The notes: generated from the letters alone by a model not told the origin. Positions 26,222-35,147 are shown, counted from the first letter of the stretch. The stretch is 64,000 nucleotides of DNA from Sinorhizobium sp. B11 (GCA_039725955.1 CP091033.1:2095306-2159305); one strand, 5' to 3'. Program-made: numbers and translations.

Positions 26222-26943
26222 CGGCTGGCCTCCCAGCCGGGCACCAGCACCAGCGAGAAATAGGGCGCATCGCCCTCGCCTCGTTCGGCAAGCTTCACCA
26301 TGGCGGCATTGGCCATGGTGCCGCGCTCGACATAGAGCGCGTCCTTGAGACGGCCGGCTGCTTCCAGCGCGCGCCGGATCTTCGGCAGGTTACGGCCGAC
26401 CTTCATGATGACGGCAGCCTCGGTATCGGCAAGACGGCGCGCCAGCTCCTGCTCGCCCATCGTGCCCGGCAGCACGGAGAGCACGTCGTCGCCCTGGACG
26501 ATCGGCATGCCTGCCAGCGACCAGCAGCCGGACATGGCGCTGATGCCGGGTATGACTTCGGTCGGATACCGCTGCGACAGGCGCACATGCAGATGCATAT
26601 AGGAGCCATAGAAGAGCGGATCGCCTTCGCTCAGCACCGCGACCGTGCGACCCGCTTCGAGATGACGGGCAACGGCATCGGCCGAGGTATTGTAGAATTC
26701 GGTGATGCGGCTCTTGTAGAGCGGGTCACCTTTGTCGAGTTCGGTCGTGACGGGATAATAGAGCGGCAACAGTTCGATGCCCGGCTTGAAGAGATGCTCG
26801 ACAATCGCCTTGCCGTTACCGCCTCTGCCCTGCTTGGCGAAATAGGCAATGACGTCCGCCCTCTCAACGGCGCGCACCGCCTTGACAGTCAGAAGCTCGG
26901 GATCGCCGGGTCCGGTGCCGACGCCGATCAGACGGCCGCTCAT
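26218..26943 (-). CDS. cobI: Precorrin-2 C20-methyltransferase
   Basis: 241 residues with LIGVGTGPGDPELLTVKAVR, a LLPLYYPVTTELDKGDP segment, LSEGDPLFYGSYMHL and VIPGISAMSGCWSLAGMP, all typical of CobI. It makes precorrin-3A. Coupled by ATGA overlaps to cobH upstream and cobJ downstream. Confidence 0.95.
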   Translation of the reverse strand: MSGRLIGVGTGPGDPELLTVKAVRAVERADVIAYFAKQGRGGNGKAIVEHLFKPGIELLPLYYPVTTELDKGDPLYKSRITEFYNTSADAVARHLEAGRTVAVLSEGDPLFYGSYMHLHVRLSQRYPTEVIPGISAMSGCWSLAGMPIVQGDDVLSVLPGTMGEQELARRLADTEAAVIMKVGRNLPKIRRALEAAGRLKDALYVERGTMANAAMVKLAERGEGDAPYFSLVLVPGWEASR

Positions 26944-27572
26944 AGGCCTGCCCTCGACAGTGCATTGATGGCGGCGGCCGTCATGGCGCTGCCGCCGAGC
27001 CGGCCGCGCACGATCGCATAGGGAACGCCATAGGAATTTTCGGCAAGCGCATCCTTGGATTCGGCGGCGCCGACAAAGCCGACCGGCATGCCGATGATGG
27101 CTGCCGGCTTCGGCGCACCATCCCCCAACAGTTCGAGAAGGTGAAAGAGTGCCGTGGGCGCGTTGCCGATCGCCACGACGCTGCCTTCGAGCCGATCAAG
27201 CCACAGATGCAGGGCGGCGGCCGAGCGGGTATTGCCGGTCTGATGGGCGAGCTCGTGGGTGCGCGGATCATGCAGGGTACAGATCACGTCGTTCTTGGCC
27301 GGAAGGCGCGCACGGGTCACGCCATGCGCCACCATTTCTGCATCGCAGAAGATCGGTGCGCCGTCCTGCAAGGCAATGCGCGCGGCGTGAACGAAATCGG
27401 GCGAGAAGACGAAATTCTGCGCCGCCTCGACCAGGCCGCATGCATGGATCATGCGCACGGCGACGTCGGCTTCTTCAGGCGAAAAACGCGACAGATCGGC
27501 TTCGCTGCGAATGATCGCGAAGGAGCGCTCGTAGATCGCGTCTCCGCTGCGGATATAATCGTAGTCTGGCAT
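26940..27572 (-). CDS. cobH: Precorrin-8X methylmutase
   Basis: 210 residues from ATG 27572 (MPDYDYIRSGDAIYERSFAI), the conserved CobH/CbiC start; a longer arginine-rich frame to 27812 is the shadow of cobG. FSPEEADVAVRMIHACG, a metal-free catalytic His region, and VGFVGAAESKDAL are visible. It moves the C11 methyl to C12 to form hydrogenobyrinate. Two bases follow the cobG stop. Confidence 0.95.
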   Translation of the reverse strand: MPDYDYIRSGDAIYERSFAIIRSEADLSRFSPEEADVAVRMIHACGLVEAAQNFVFSPDFVHAARIALQDGAPIFCDAEMVAHGVTRARLPAKNDVICTLHDPRTHELAHQTGNTRSAAALHLWLDRLEGSVVAIGNAPTALFHLLELLGDGAPKPAAIIGMPVGFVGAAESKDALAENSYGVPYAIVRGRLGGSAMTAAAINALSRAGL

Positions 27573-27574
27573 TG

Positions 27575-28936
27575 CTATTCCTGTTGCAGCGCCTTGGCGA
27601 GACCAATAGGCCCAAGCCTTCTCAGGCAATCGGCACTCGACTCGCCGGCGCCTCTCTTGTCTTCGATCAGCCGGGCGAGCCTCTCTATAGCGAAATCGAT
27701 CTGTCCGCCAGCAATCCTTGCGGCCGGTCCGTCTGAAGCGAGCCCGTTGATGACAAGGCCGTAGCCTTCGGCCGAACCGACAATCGCCAGATCGGCGCGC
27801 CGGTGCGCGCAACCCTTCGCACAGCCGGAGAGGTGAAGCTTCAGCGAGCCGTCAAAGAGATCGGGAACCTGCTCGATCAACTGGCCGGCGAGAGCTCTGG
27901 TATCGTAGAAGCCCGAGGCACACGCCCCCACCCCGGCGCAGGCAGCGATCTGCTCGGCCGGCTCGTTCGCGGTGACGCTCAAGCCATGATCGACGGCTGC
28001 ATTTTGAATGTCCGGGATTGCCGCCTCGGCTAAACCAATCAGGAAGAAACCACGATCCGGAGCCAGCCGGATTTCCCTTGCGCCGGCGCTTTCAGCCGAA
28101 GTGAGAAAGGAAATCAGATCGGCGGCCTTTGCCTGGCCGAATTTCAGGCGCGCCCCGAGTACCGCGTCGCCGTTCAGCAGTCTCGTGATGCCAACGAAGG
28201 ACGATTTCCTTCGCACGGGACGGATGGATCGAATGTTATCGATCTGCGGAAAATGCGCGCGCAGCATTGCCGCATCGATGTCGCGGGCGCGAGCCCGCCT
28301 GCCGTGTGCAATCAGCATTTGGAGCAGATCGCCTACTGCGTCGACAGCGGCTCTAGCGGTGCCGAGCGCCAGTGGGATCGCGCCCTCTTCATCGCCGGCT
28401 ATTGAAACCAGCCATTGCCCTTCGGGCTGTGCGACGATGCGGATATCGGCAATAAGAGCGGACAATGAAAACTGACCACCCCCATCGATCAGGATGGAGA
28501 GTTTCGGAGCAAGGTGTGGAGAGCGGAGAAGGTCGCCGAGCTTGCTCCGCAGCATTGCTTCCATGTCCGCCGCATCGGCGATCTCGTTGCCATCGATGCC
28601 GTGCAGCTGCGATATCTCGATCGCCACGCCATCAGGTAGGATGATGCCGGCAGCATCGATCTCCGCAGCCAGCGGCCCGACGGACTCGCTGCGAAGGCCC
28701 CGGATCTGCAGGTTGCCGCGGGCGGTGATTTCAACAATACCGTTTCCATGTCGCGCCGCTGCCGAAGCCAACTGACGGAATTGCAAGGTCGTGAGGGCGC
28801 CGCCCGCCGGCCGCAGGCGGACGATCAGGCCGTCGCCGGTTTGCATGGGAGTTGCAAGCGCTGGGCAGGCGCCGCGTTGCATGCCTACGACATCAGGCCT
28901 CTCTGCGTCCAAGGTTTTGCCAGCAGCGCTGCGCAT
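27575..28936 (-). CDS. cobG: Precorrin-3B synthase
   Basis: 453-residue sulfite/nitrite-reductase-like monooxygenase. RPAGGALTTLQFRQLA and EITARGNLQIRGL at the N-terminus belong to the ferredoxin-like repeat; CAGVGACASGFYDTRALA and LSGCAKGCAHRRADLAI carry the four cysteines for [4Fe-4S] and siroheme-type binding. Its presence marks the oxygen-dependent cobalamin route. ATG 28936 has AAAGGA upstream; the frame is open to 29065 but overlaps cobF. Confidence 0.93.
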   Translation of the reverse strand: MRSAAGKTLDAERPDVVGMQRGACPALATPMQTGDGLIVRLRPAGGALTTLQFRQLASAAARHGNGIVEITARGNLQIRGLRSESVGPLAAEIDAAGIILPDGVAIEISQLHGIDGNEIADAADMEAMLRSKLGDLLRSPHLAPKLSILIDGGGQFSLSALIADIRIVAQPEGQWLVSIAGDEEGAIPLALGTARAAVDAVGDLLQMLIAHGRRARARDIDAAMLRAHFPQIDNIRSIRPVRRKSSFVGITRLLNGDAVLGARLKFGQAKAADLISFLTSAESAGAREIRLAPDRGFFLIGLAEAAIPDIQNAAVDHGLSVTANEPAEQIAACAGVGACASGFYDTRALAGQLIEQVPDLFDGSLKLHLSGCAKGCAHRRADLAIVGSAEGYGLVINGLASDGPAARIAGGQIDFAIERLARLIEDKRGAGESSADCLRRLGPIGLAKALQQE

Positions 28937-29013
28937 TCGTCCATCCTTTGGCCCATCTCTTACATGATCGCGCCGGAGGCAGCAAAGCGAGATCGGTTCG
29001 TCGACCGGAACAA

Positions 29014-29778
29014 TCAGTCCTCGAAATCGCGTCCCTTGCGCAGCAGATAGATGTCCATGATCCAACCATGTCGCTCTCGCTCTTCGGCCCGGAGCCGGAG
29101 GATGTCGTCGGCCATATCGCCAAGCCTGCCCGAACGGATCACTTCGTTCTCCGTGCCGAGATAAGCGCCCCAGAAGATCTCGGCATCGGGATCGTCGATC
29201 TTCGCAAAGGCCTGCTCGCCATCGAGCATGACGACGGTGCTTTCATGTGTCAGCCCCGTTTCAGTCAGTCGCCGGCCGGTGGTGATTTCGACAGGCTTGC
29301 CGACGAGATTGAGAGGAATGCGATGGCTGGCTGCGAGCGCCTGGATGCTGGTGATGCCGGGAACGACACTATAGTCGAAAGAGCAGGCGGCGCCGCCGCG
29401 CACTCTTTCGATAATACGGATCGTGCTGTCATAGAGACTCGGATCGCCCCAGACGAGGAAGGCACCGGCCCCGTGTTGCGACAGGTCGCCGATCAGCCCT
29501 TCATAGATATGGGCGATCGCGGCATGCCAGTCGTCCACGCTCTGGACATAACTCCGGTCCTTTGTTGCGCGCTTCGGTACCTCGAATTCAACGATGCGGA
29601 CGCCTTTGCCGGTCAAATACCGCTCACAGATGTCCCGGCGCACTGCGGCGAGATCGGACTTCACCGCACCTTTCGTCGGAATGAACACGACTTCGGCAGC
29701 GTTCATCGCGTTGATCGCCTGAATGGTAAGATGCTCGGGATTGCCTGTGCCGATGCCGATAATATGGATGTGCCGCAT
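29014..29778 (-). CDS. cobF: Precorrin-6A synthase (deacetylating)
   Basis: 254 residues: HIIGIGTGNPEHLTIQAI, FIPTKGAVKSDLAAVRRDIC, LVWGDPSLYDSTIRIIERV and VVPGITSIQALAASHRIPLN are CobF motifs. It is specific to the aerobic pathway. First gene of the cobFGHIJ run and divergent from repA. I see no cobalamin riboswitch in its 200-base leader, which instead holds a parS-like site. Confidence 0.94.
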   Translation of the reverse strand: MRHIHIIGIGTGNPEHLTIQAINAMNAAEVVFIPTKGAVKSDLAAVRRDICERYLTGKGVRIVEFEVPKRATKDRSYVQSVDDWHAAIAHIYEGLIGDLSQHGAGAFLVWGDPSLYDSTIRIIERVRGGAACSFDYSVVPGITSIQALAASHRIPLNLVGKPVEITTGRRLTETGLTHESTVVMLDGEQAFAKIDDPDAEIFWGAYLGTENEVIRSGRLGDMADDILRLRAEERERHGWIMDIYLLRKGRDFED

Positions 29779-29846
29779 GTTATCTCCCCTCGGGTTTCAG
29801 AGGTTTCTGCCGCTAACGCGGATCTTTCGCAAGTGTGGGCGGACGA

Positions 29847-29862
29847 GTTGGCCGCGGCCAAC
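29847..29862. promoter_or_regulatory. parS: parS-like palindrome 1
   Basis: GTTGGCCGCGGCCAAC is a perfect 16-bp palindrome (18 bp with flanking A/T) with the GTT...AAC ends and GC centre of repABC parS sites. It lies 118 bases upstream of the repA start. The identical 16-mer, with a shared 20-bp context, recurs at 31223-31238 inside repB. Confidence 0.82.
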
Positions 29863-29979
29863 TTTCTATCCACATGGTTATCAGCGTTTTTATTGTCGCC
29901 TCGCCCCGAATCATGTCATCTTCGATACGCTTTTTGACGCTATGTTGATGAAAAAGCGCTTTAAGAAGGGGCAAGTGTT

Positions 29980-31176
29980 TTGGACAACATTAGCGTATCG
30001 ACTACCGATATTCGCATCGAGCGGCATGCCACGCAGCTTTCGCGTCAGCTCAAGCTGCTGCGTGACAAACTTTTCCCACCGCTTTCGCAAAAGACACTCC
30101 GGACTTTCACGTCAGGAGAGGCAGCCCAGATGATCGGTGTCTCCGACGGCTATCTTCGCCAACTGTCGCTTGATGGCAAAGGTCCGCAACCCGATGTGTC
30201 GCAGAATGGCCGCCGTTCCTATACGCTCAGCCAGATCAACGAACTGCGCCAGCACATGGCGAAGATCAAGCCGAAGGATGCTCTTTCCTACCTGCCGTCG
30301 CGGCGCGATGGCGAGAAGTTGCAGACCATTGCCATCACCAATTTCAAGGGTGGCTCGGCCAAGACGACGACCACGCTTTACCTGGCTCAGCACCTGGCGC
30401 TGGAAGGTTACCGAGTCCTGGCGATCGATCTCGATCCGCAGGCTTCGCTCTCCTCCTTGCTTGGCGTCCAGCCGGAGTTCGACCTGGCCGATGGCGATAC
30501 GCTCTATGGTGCGATCCGATACGATGCGCATCGTCGCCCGCTGAAGGATATCGTCCGCAAGACCTATTTCGATGGTCTTGATCTGGTGCCCGGCAATCTC
30601 GAACTGATGGAATTCGAGCACGAGACACCGCGGGCGCTGAACGATCGCCAGAAGCCGGAAGAGCTGTTTTTCCGTCGCGTCGGCAATGCGATTGCGGAGG
30701 TTGAGAAGGATTACGATATCGTCGTGATCGATTGCCCGCCGCAACTTGGCTACCTGACGCTCGGTGCCGTCTGTGCTGCCACCTCGCTCCTGATCACCAT
30801 TCACCCGCAGATGGTCGATGTGGCCTCCATGTCGCAGTTCCTGCTGATGACCTCGGATCTTCTTTCGGTCGTGCGCAAGGCCGGCGGCGACCTTCAGCAT
30901 GATTTCATCAAATATGTCGTCACCCGCCATGAGCCTTTCGACGGACCGCAGTCGCAGATCGTGGCGCTCTTGCGCAGCCTTTTTGGCGATGACGTATTGA
31001 CGGCGACGATCCTGAAATCGACGGCGATTGCCGATGCCGGTCTGACCAAACAGACCCTCTACGAAATCGAAAAGGGGCAGGTTCGCCGCTCCACCTATGA
31101 CCGGGCACTGGAATCGGTTAACGCCGCCAATGGCGAGATTCTTGCCAGCATCCATAAAGCATGGGGCCGCAGATGA
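29980..31176 (+). CDS. repA: RepA, ParA-type plasmid partition ATPase
   Basis: 398 residues. The N-terminal MerR/HTH-like DNA-binding region (residues ~36-95: KTLRTFTSGEAAQMIGVSDG) distinguishes RepA from chromosomal ParA. Deviant Walker A KGGSAKTTTT is at ~123-132, Walker A' DLDPQASLS near 148, and Walker B VVIDCPPQLGYLT near 247. The only upstream start in frame is TTG 29980, with AAGGGG nine bases before it. repB overlaps its stop by ATGA. A parS-like site precedes it. With repB it should segregate the replicon; no repC follows. Confidence 0.95.
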   Translation: MDNISVSTTDIRIERHATQLSRQLKLLRDKLFPPLSQKTLRTFTSGEAAQMIGVSDGYLRQLSLDGKGPQPDVSQNGRRSYTLSQINELRQHMAKIKPKDALSYLPSRRDGEKLQTIAITNFKGGSAKTTTTLYLAQHLALEGYRVLAIDLDPQASLSSLLGVQPEFDLADGDTLYGAIRYDAHRRPLKDIVRKTYFDGLDLVPGNLELMEFEHETPRALNDRQKPEELFFRRVGNAIAEVEKDYDIVVIDCPPQLGYLTLGAVCAATSLLITIHPQMVDVASMSQFLLMTSDLLSVVRKAGGDLQHDFIKYVVTRHEPFDGPQSQIVALLRSLFGDDVLTATILKSTAIADAGLTKQTLYEIEKGQVRRSTYDRALESVNAANGEILASIHKAWGRR

Positions 31177-32162
31177 GCAGACGAGATCGACTGAAGGGCT
31201 TGTTCACCGACACGGCGCAGGAGTTGGCCGCGGCCAACTTCGAGGAGACATCCGTGCGTGGTGCTGCCGGCCCGGTGCGTACCATGGCATTGACTCTCGG
31301 CCGCATGGAGGAAGAGAGCAGGGCGATGGAAGAGGCGCTGCTGTCGGGCGAACACATCGTTGAACTCGATCCTGATCTGATCGATTCTTCCTTCATTCGT
31401 GATCGCCTCGCCGATGAGCCGCTCGACATGGAAGACGAGCTGGTTCAGTCGATTGCGGAAAACGGCCAGGAAGTGCCGATCCTTGTGCGGCGAAACCCGC
31501 ATCATGACGGCCGCTACCAGGTTGCCTACGGTCATCGTCGTCTTCAGGCCGTCAAGCTGCTCGGCCGCAAGGTGCAGGCCGTCATCCGCAAGCTCGACGA
31601 TACCGATCTGGTCATCGCCCAGGGCATCGAAAATTCTGCGCGGCGCAATCTCTCCTATATTGAGCGAGCCGTCTTCGCGCTCAACCTCGAATTCAAGAAG
31701 TTTGATCGTCCCGTCATCATGAAGGCGCTCTCGACCGACAAGACGGAATTGTCGAAGCTGATCTCCGTGGCAAAGGCCATTCCCGCCGATATCGTCCAGG
31801 CCGTGGGTGCTGCGCCCGGAATCGGTCGCAGACGCTGGATGGCACTGGCTCAGGACTGGACGGATGCAGCCGCCGCGCGTCTGACGAAGCTGATCGGCTC
31901 TTCCACCTTCAATGCCGTCGAGAGCGACCGTCGCTTCGAACTCGTTGTCGCGGAGCTTTCGAAGAAGGAAGAAGTCAAGGCTGAAAGCACTGAATACGAA
32001 TGGCGGCCCGCCAATGGCGGCAGGATCGCCGGTCGGATCAAGAGTTCCGGCACATCCTTCACCATCGCGCTCAAGACCGGTGATGCGCCCGATTTCGGTG
32101 CCTATCTTTCCGGCCGTCTCGATGAACTCTACGAGGCCTACAAGGCAGGGAAAGCCGACTGA
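31173..32162 (+). CDS. repB: RepB, ParB-type partition protein
   Basis: 329 residues. ParB N-terminal domain with SIAENGQEVPILVRRNP and the arginine patch GRYQVAYGHRRLQAVK (nucleotide/clamp motif), a central HTH (~residues 150-215, LSKLISVAKAIPADIV) for parS binding, and a C-terminal RepB-type domain. The ATG at 31173 overlaps the repA stop, so the upstream ATG at 31161 is not needed. Codons 17-22 (E-L-A-A-A-N) are themselves a perfect parS copy, so RepB can bind within its own gene. Confidence 0.94.
   Translation: MSRRDRLKGLFTDTAQELAAANFEETSVRGAAGPVRTMALTLGRMEEESRAMEEALLSGEHIVELDPDLIDSSFIRDRLADEPLDMEDELVQSIAENGQEVPILVRRNPHHDGRYQVAYGHRRLQAVKLLGRKVQAVIRKLDDTDLVIAQGIENSARRNLSYIERAVFALNLEFKKFDRPVIMKALSTDKTELSKLISVAKAIPADIVQAVGAAPGIGRRRWMALAQDWTDAAAARLTKLIGSSTFNAVESDRRFELVVAELSKKEEVKAESTEYEWRPANGGRIAGRIKSSGTSFTIALKTGDAPDFGAYLSGRLDELYEAYKAGKAD
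31223..31238. promoter_or_regulatory. parS: parS-like palindrome 2, inside repB
   Basis: Exact second copy of GTTGGCCGCGGCCAAC. The shared match with copy 1 extends to 20 bases. It encodes part of an Ala-rich stretch near the RepB N-terminus. Centre-to-centre distance to copy 1 is 1376 bases. Confidence 0.82.
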
Positions 32163-32171
32163 GGCAGAGCA

Positions 32172-32196
32172 ATCGGAGCGTTGTCCGTGCTCCGAT
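32172..32196 (+). terminator. Hairpin just after repB
   Basis: ATCGGAGC (32172-32179) and GCTCCGAT (32189-32196) form a perfect 8-bp stem around GTTGTCCGT, starting 10 bases after the repB stop. There is no T run, so it may be a weak terminator, an mRNA 3' stabiliser, or a relic of the repB-repC spacer, where repABC plasmids encode a countertranscript RNA. GTTGTCCGTGC recurs at ~32273. Confidence 0.4.
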
Positions 32197-32358
32197 CTTG
32201 TTGGTGATCACGATGTGGGCAGCGATGCGATCCGAAAAACCGGGTGAAAACTGCTGCAACGGTATCGGTGATGTTGTCCGTGCCCTCGCACAGTGAGATA
32301 ACTGACGGAAGGAAATGCGGATTTTGCTTCCCTTTGTGAGAATCCATTAAGCCTAACA

Positions 32359-33489
32359 ATGCGCTACGAAATTGATGCCGCAATGCTCCAGACGCTGCTT
32401 CCGGCCATTGCCGGGGCGGAAGATGCGCTGGCGCGGCTCGATGAGCGTGTGGCACGCTCCCCGGTGGGGCAGGGCTTTGCCGCGCGCAGCCATTTCTTCG
32501 ATGCGGCCGGTGCCCTGTGGGTGGCGGGCGAGCTTGTGCATGTCGAAGATCTCGTTCTGCACGACGCCCGTATGGATAGCCGCGCACCGAGCCATGAGCT
32601 GACGATAGCCCATTCCGTGTTGCGGACGCGCCGCAGGATCGAGACCGCCGATCCCGGCTGGGCCCTGACCCCGGCGGGCCTCGGCGTATTGACCGCCAGC
32701 ATGCTGGAAGGGCAGGAGAGGGCGCCCAACGCGGATGGTACAGAGCGCATCGAGAGCGAACCGGAGGACGAGGACGACGAGGCGCCGCTTGCTGCCGAAA
32801 TCGCCGAGCTCGACGCTCTGCTTGCCCGCTCGCAAAGACTTCTCGATCGCCACGCGGGCAAGAGCGTTGCGGATGAGCTGGCGGAGGCCATCCCTTCGCC
32901 GCGCGATGAGGATCCGCTCGGCCTGTTCGATGACGATGAATGGAATGAGGAAGAGCGGCTTCAGGAGTGGCGCGGTCTGATCCCGCTTGCCGACGAACTG
33001 CCGCCGAGCCTCACGGCCGCCATCCTCTTCGACGCCTGGGAGCGCATCGAGCCCCTGCGCCGCCAGCATTGGCTGGGTGGCCTGCTGATTGCGAGCAGCC
33101 TGCGTGCGAGAGGCAAGGTCACCTCGCATCTCTTTTCGTTCAACACGGGGCTGAAACAGATCCGTCACGAACGCCGGCGTTCGCGCGACCGAATTACGCG
33201 CCTGCAGGCATTTCTCGATGCAATGCGGGAGAGTGCCGTCACCGGCCTCAAGGAGATCGATCGCCTGTCGCTGGCGCGCACGCAAATGGAGCTACGCTTC
33301 CGCGGCCGCCGCTCGAACAGCAGCCTGCCGCAGCTTGCTAATTTCATTCTGTCGCGGCCGATGGTGTCGGCCGCCATGGTTGCCCGCGAACTTAGCGTGA
33401 CACAGCGCGGCGCACTCAACCTGATCAACGAGATCGGCACCCGCGAAATCACCGGTCGTGGCCGCTACCGGGCCTGGGGCATACTCTGA
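32359..33489 (+). CDS. RHE_PE00001-family (DUF1612 + HTH) protein
   Basis: 376 residues. The N-terminal region (MRYEIDAAMLQTLLPAIAGAE, VGQGFAARSHFFDAAGALW, RTRRRIETADPGWALTP) and the mid DUF1612 segment (LPPSLTAAILFDAWERIEPL, WLGGLLIASSLRARGK) match a rhizobial plasmid protein family; a C-terminal winged helix (LSVTQRGALNLINEIG, REITGRGRYRAWGIL) suggests DNA binding. The centre is acidic and probably flexible. It occupies the place where repC would follow repAB but does not resemble RepC. Function unknown; a replicon-linked regulator is possible. Confidence 0.8.
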   Translation: MRYEIDAAMLQTLLPAIAGAEDALARLDERVARSPVGQGFAARSHFFDAAGALWVAGELVHVEDLVLHDARMDSRAPSHELTIAHSVLRTRRRIETADPGWALTPAGLGVLTASMLEGQERAPNADGTERIESEPEDEDDEAPLAAEIAELDALLARSQRLLDRHAGKSVADELAEAIPSPRDEDPLGLFDDDEWNEEERLQEWRGLIPLADELPPSLTAAILFDAWERIEPLRRQHWLGGLLIASSLRARGKVTSHLFSFNTGLKQIRHERRRSRDRITRLQAFLDAMRESAVTGLKEIDRLSLARTQMELRFRGRRSNSSLPQLANFILSRPMVSAAMVARELSVTQRGALNLINEIGTREITGRGRYRAWGIL

Positions 33490-33517
33490 GCCGACCATCC
33501 AAGATCTGGGCAAATGA

Positions 33518-33546
33518 AAACGGCCGGGCATCAAGCCCGGCCGTTT
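33518..33546. terminator. Strong bidirectional terminator
   Basis: AAACGGCCGGGC (33518-33529) pairs with GCCCGGCCGTTT (33535-33546) around ATCAA: 12 perfect pairs. T runs follow on both strands. It separates the DUF1612 gene from the convergent BAX-inhibitor-like gene. Confidence 0.9.
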
Positions 33547-33642
33547 CTTGAAAAGTGAGCACCCGATCCGCCATCCTGTCACAGATTTCGAACCGGGCGC
33601 TCTGCGCTTCCATTGCCCCCAGAAGCGCGGTCCTTATTCCTG

Positions 33643-34359
33643 CTATTCCCGTTCACCGGTGAAGTTGAGCAGAAGCTGGAAGATGTTGACGAAGTTCAGG
33701 TAGAGCGAGAGAGCGCCGAAGACGGCCAGTTTCTGGTTCGATTCCTGATCGTAGTTTTCTGAATACTGTTCCTTGATGTTCTGCGTGTCGTAGGCGGTAA
33801 GGCCAACGAAGACGACGATACCGATCACCGAGATCGCAAACTGCAAGGCAGACGAGCCGAGGAAAATATTGACGATCGAGGCAATGATGATGCCGAACAG
33901 GCCCATCATCAGGAACGAACCCATCTTCGAAAGGTCACGCTTCGTCGTATAGCCGTAGAGGCTGATCGCGCCGAACATGGCCGCAGTGATAAAGAAGGTC
34001 TGGGCGATGCTCGTCTTGGTGAAGACCAGGAAGACGGAGGCGAGCGACAGACCCATCACGGCGCAGAAGGCCCAGAAGGTCATTTGAGCGGCGCTCGATG
34101 ACATGGTCTGGATACGGAACGAGAAGAAGAAGACGAAGGCGAGCGGCGCCAGCATCACCACCCACTTGAGCGGCGACTGGAAGATTGGCACGTAGAGTGC
34201 CGGTGTCGAGCCGACAACGAAGGCAACGATACCGGTGATGACCAGGCCGAGCGCCATGTAATTGTAGACGCGCAGCATGTGCTGGCGGAGGCCTTCATCG
34301 AAAAGGACCTGGGTATTGGCGGCGGAGCCGGTACCATAGCGGGGATTGATCGGATTCAT
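33643..34359 (-). CDS. Bax inhibitor-1 / YccA-family membrane protein
   Basis: 238 residues with seven hydrophobic segments. The family signature is visible as YDTQNIKEQY near the C-terminus and ALSLYLNFVNIFQLLLNF at the end. Members are thought to be pH-sensitive calcium leak channels or FtsH-interacting proteins in the inner membrane. GAGGAG precedes the ATG. It starts only 20 bases after the anti-sigma stop and may be the third gene of a sigma / anti-sigma operon, a link to envelope stress. Confidence 0.88.
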   Translation of the reverse strand: MNPINPRYGTGSAANTQVLFDEGLRQHMLRVYNYMALGLVITGIVAFVVGSTPALYVPIFQSPLKWVVMLAPLAFVFFFSFRIQTMSSSAAQMTFWAFCAVMGLSLASVFLVFTKTSIAQTFFITAAMFGAISLYGYTTKRDLSKMGSFLMMGLFGIIIASIVNIFLGSSALQFAISVIGIVVFVGLTAYDTQNIKEQYSENYDQESNQKLAVFGALSLYLNFVNIFQLLLNFTGERE

Positions 34360-34379
34360 GATTGATCTCCTCGGTTAAA

Positions 34380-35147
34380 CTAGTAGAGCGATCGGGCAAG
34401 ACGTTCGGCTGCCTGATCGAGATTGGTGCCTTTGTTGTCGGCGATCAGCGCATAAGCGACCTCGCCGATCTGCCAATAGGCGGCTTCTGTCTTCTCGAGT
34501 GCGATATGGCTGACCGGCTTTACCTCGAAGGCGCCTGGTCTGACGGCGAAGAGCGACAGGCGCTTGCCGTCGGTCTCTTCGATTGCCATTTCAACGCTCG
34601 GCCCGAATTCCGACGGGAAGACCTGCACATCGGCAACCTTCCAGTCCTTGGGTAGCTCGGGCATCACGATTGCAGTTGCAGCGCGGATATCCTCGGCGCT
34701 GTAGGCTCGAACCTTCTGCGACGGAATGGTTTCGCGAAGGGCGGCCGTGCGATAGGCGCGCACCGCATCCTCGACATAGGCCGGAGCCGGAACCGAAGCA
34801 TTGACTTCCGTTGCCGTGAAGGCACCGAAGGAATTGTGAGCCACCCAGCCGGCGGCAAGCAGTACGCCGACGGCGGCGATGCGCTGTATGGAGTGCAGCA
34901 TACGGCCATAAGAGAGGCCACGCTCCAGCCTGCGGGCCGCATCGCGTGTCTCGGCGCGTCCGAAGGCGCTTTCGCCTGCTAGCGCAAGACGCAATTCACC
35001 CTTCATGCTGAGATCGGCCATGACCTTTGCGGCAATCGCCGGGTTGTCTGAGAGGTAGGATTCGACCTGAATGCGCCGTGAGACATCGAGCTCGCCGTCT
35101 ACATAGGCGTCGAGATCGGCATCGATGATTGGATCAATCGCTTTCAT
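34380..35147 (-). CDS. Anti-sigma factor (membrane-anchored)
   Basis: 255 residues. The N-terminal ~75 residues are a zinc-less anti-sigma-like region (DADLDAYVDGELDVSRRIQVESYL, KVMADLSMKGELRLAL). One transmembrane segment follows (~residues 90-110, IAAVGVLLAAGWVAH), then a periplasmic domain of ~140 residues. ATG 35147 overlaps the sigma-factor end by 14 bases, so the two are co-translated. Release of the sigma factor by an envelope signal is expected for this architecture. Confidence 0.85.
   Translation of the reverse strand: MKAIDPIIDADLDAYVDGELDVSRRIQVESYLSDNPAIAAKVMADLSMKGELRLALAGESAFGRAETRDAARRLERGLSYGRMLHSIQRIAAVGVLLAAGWVAHNSFGAFTATEVNASVPAPAYVEDAVRAYRTAALRETIPSQKVRAYSAEDIRAATAIVMPELPKDWKVADVQVFPSEFGPSVEMAIEETDGKRLSLFAVRPGAFEVKPVSHIALEKTEAAYWQIGEVAYALIADNKGTNLDQAAERLARSLY

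Noticed and set aside
29779..29979. A cobalamin riboswitch upstream of cobF
   Set aside because: The 200-base leader is short, shared with divergent repA, and shows no B12-box-like sequence; only the parS palindrome stands out.
32359..33489. Reading the third gene after repAB as RepC
   Set aside because: Position suggests it, but the sequence shows DUF1612-type segments and a C-terminal winged helix, not the conserved RepC N-terminal DNA-binding region.
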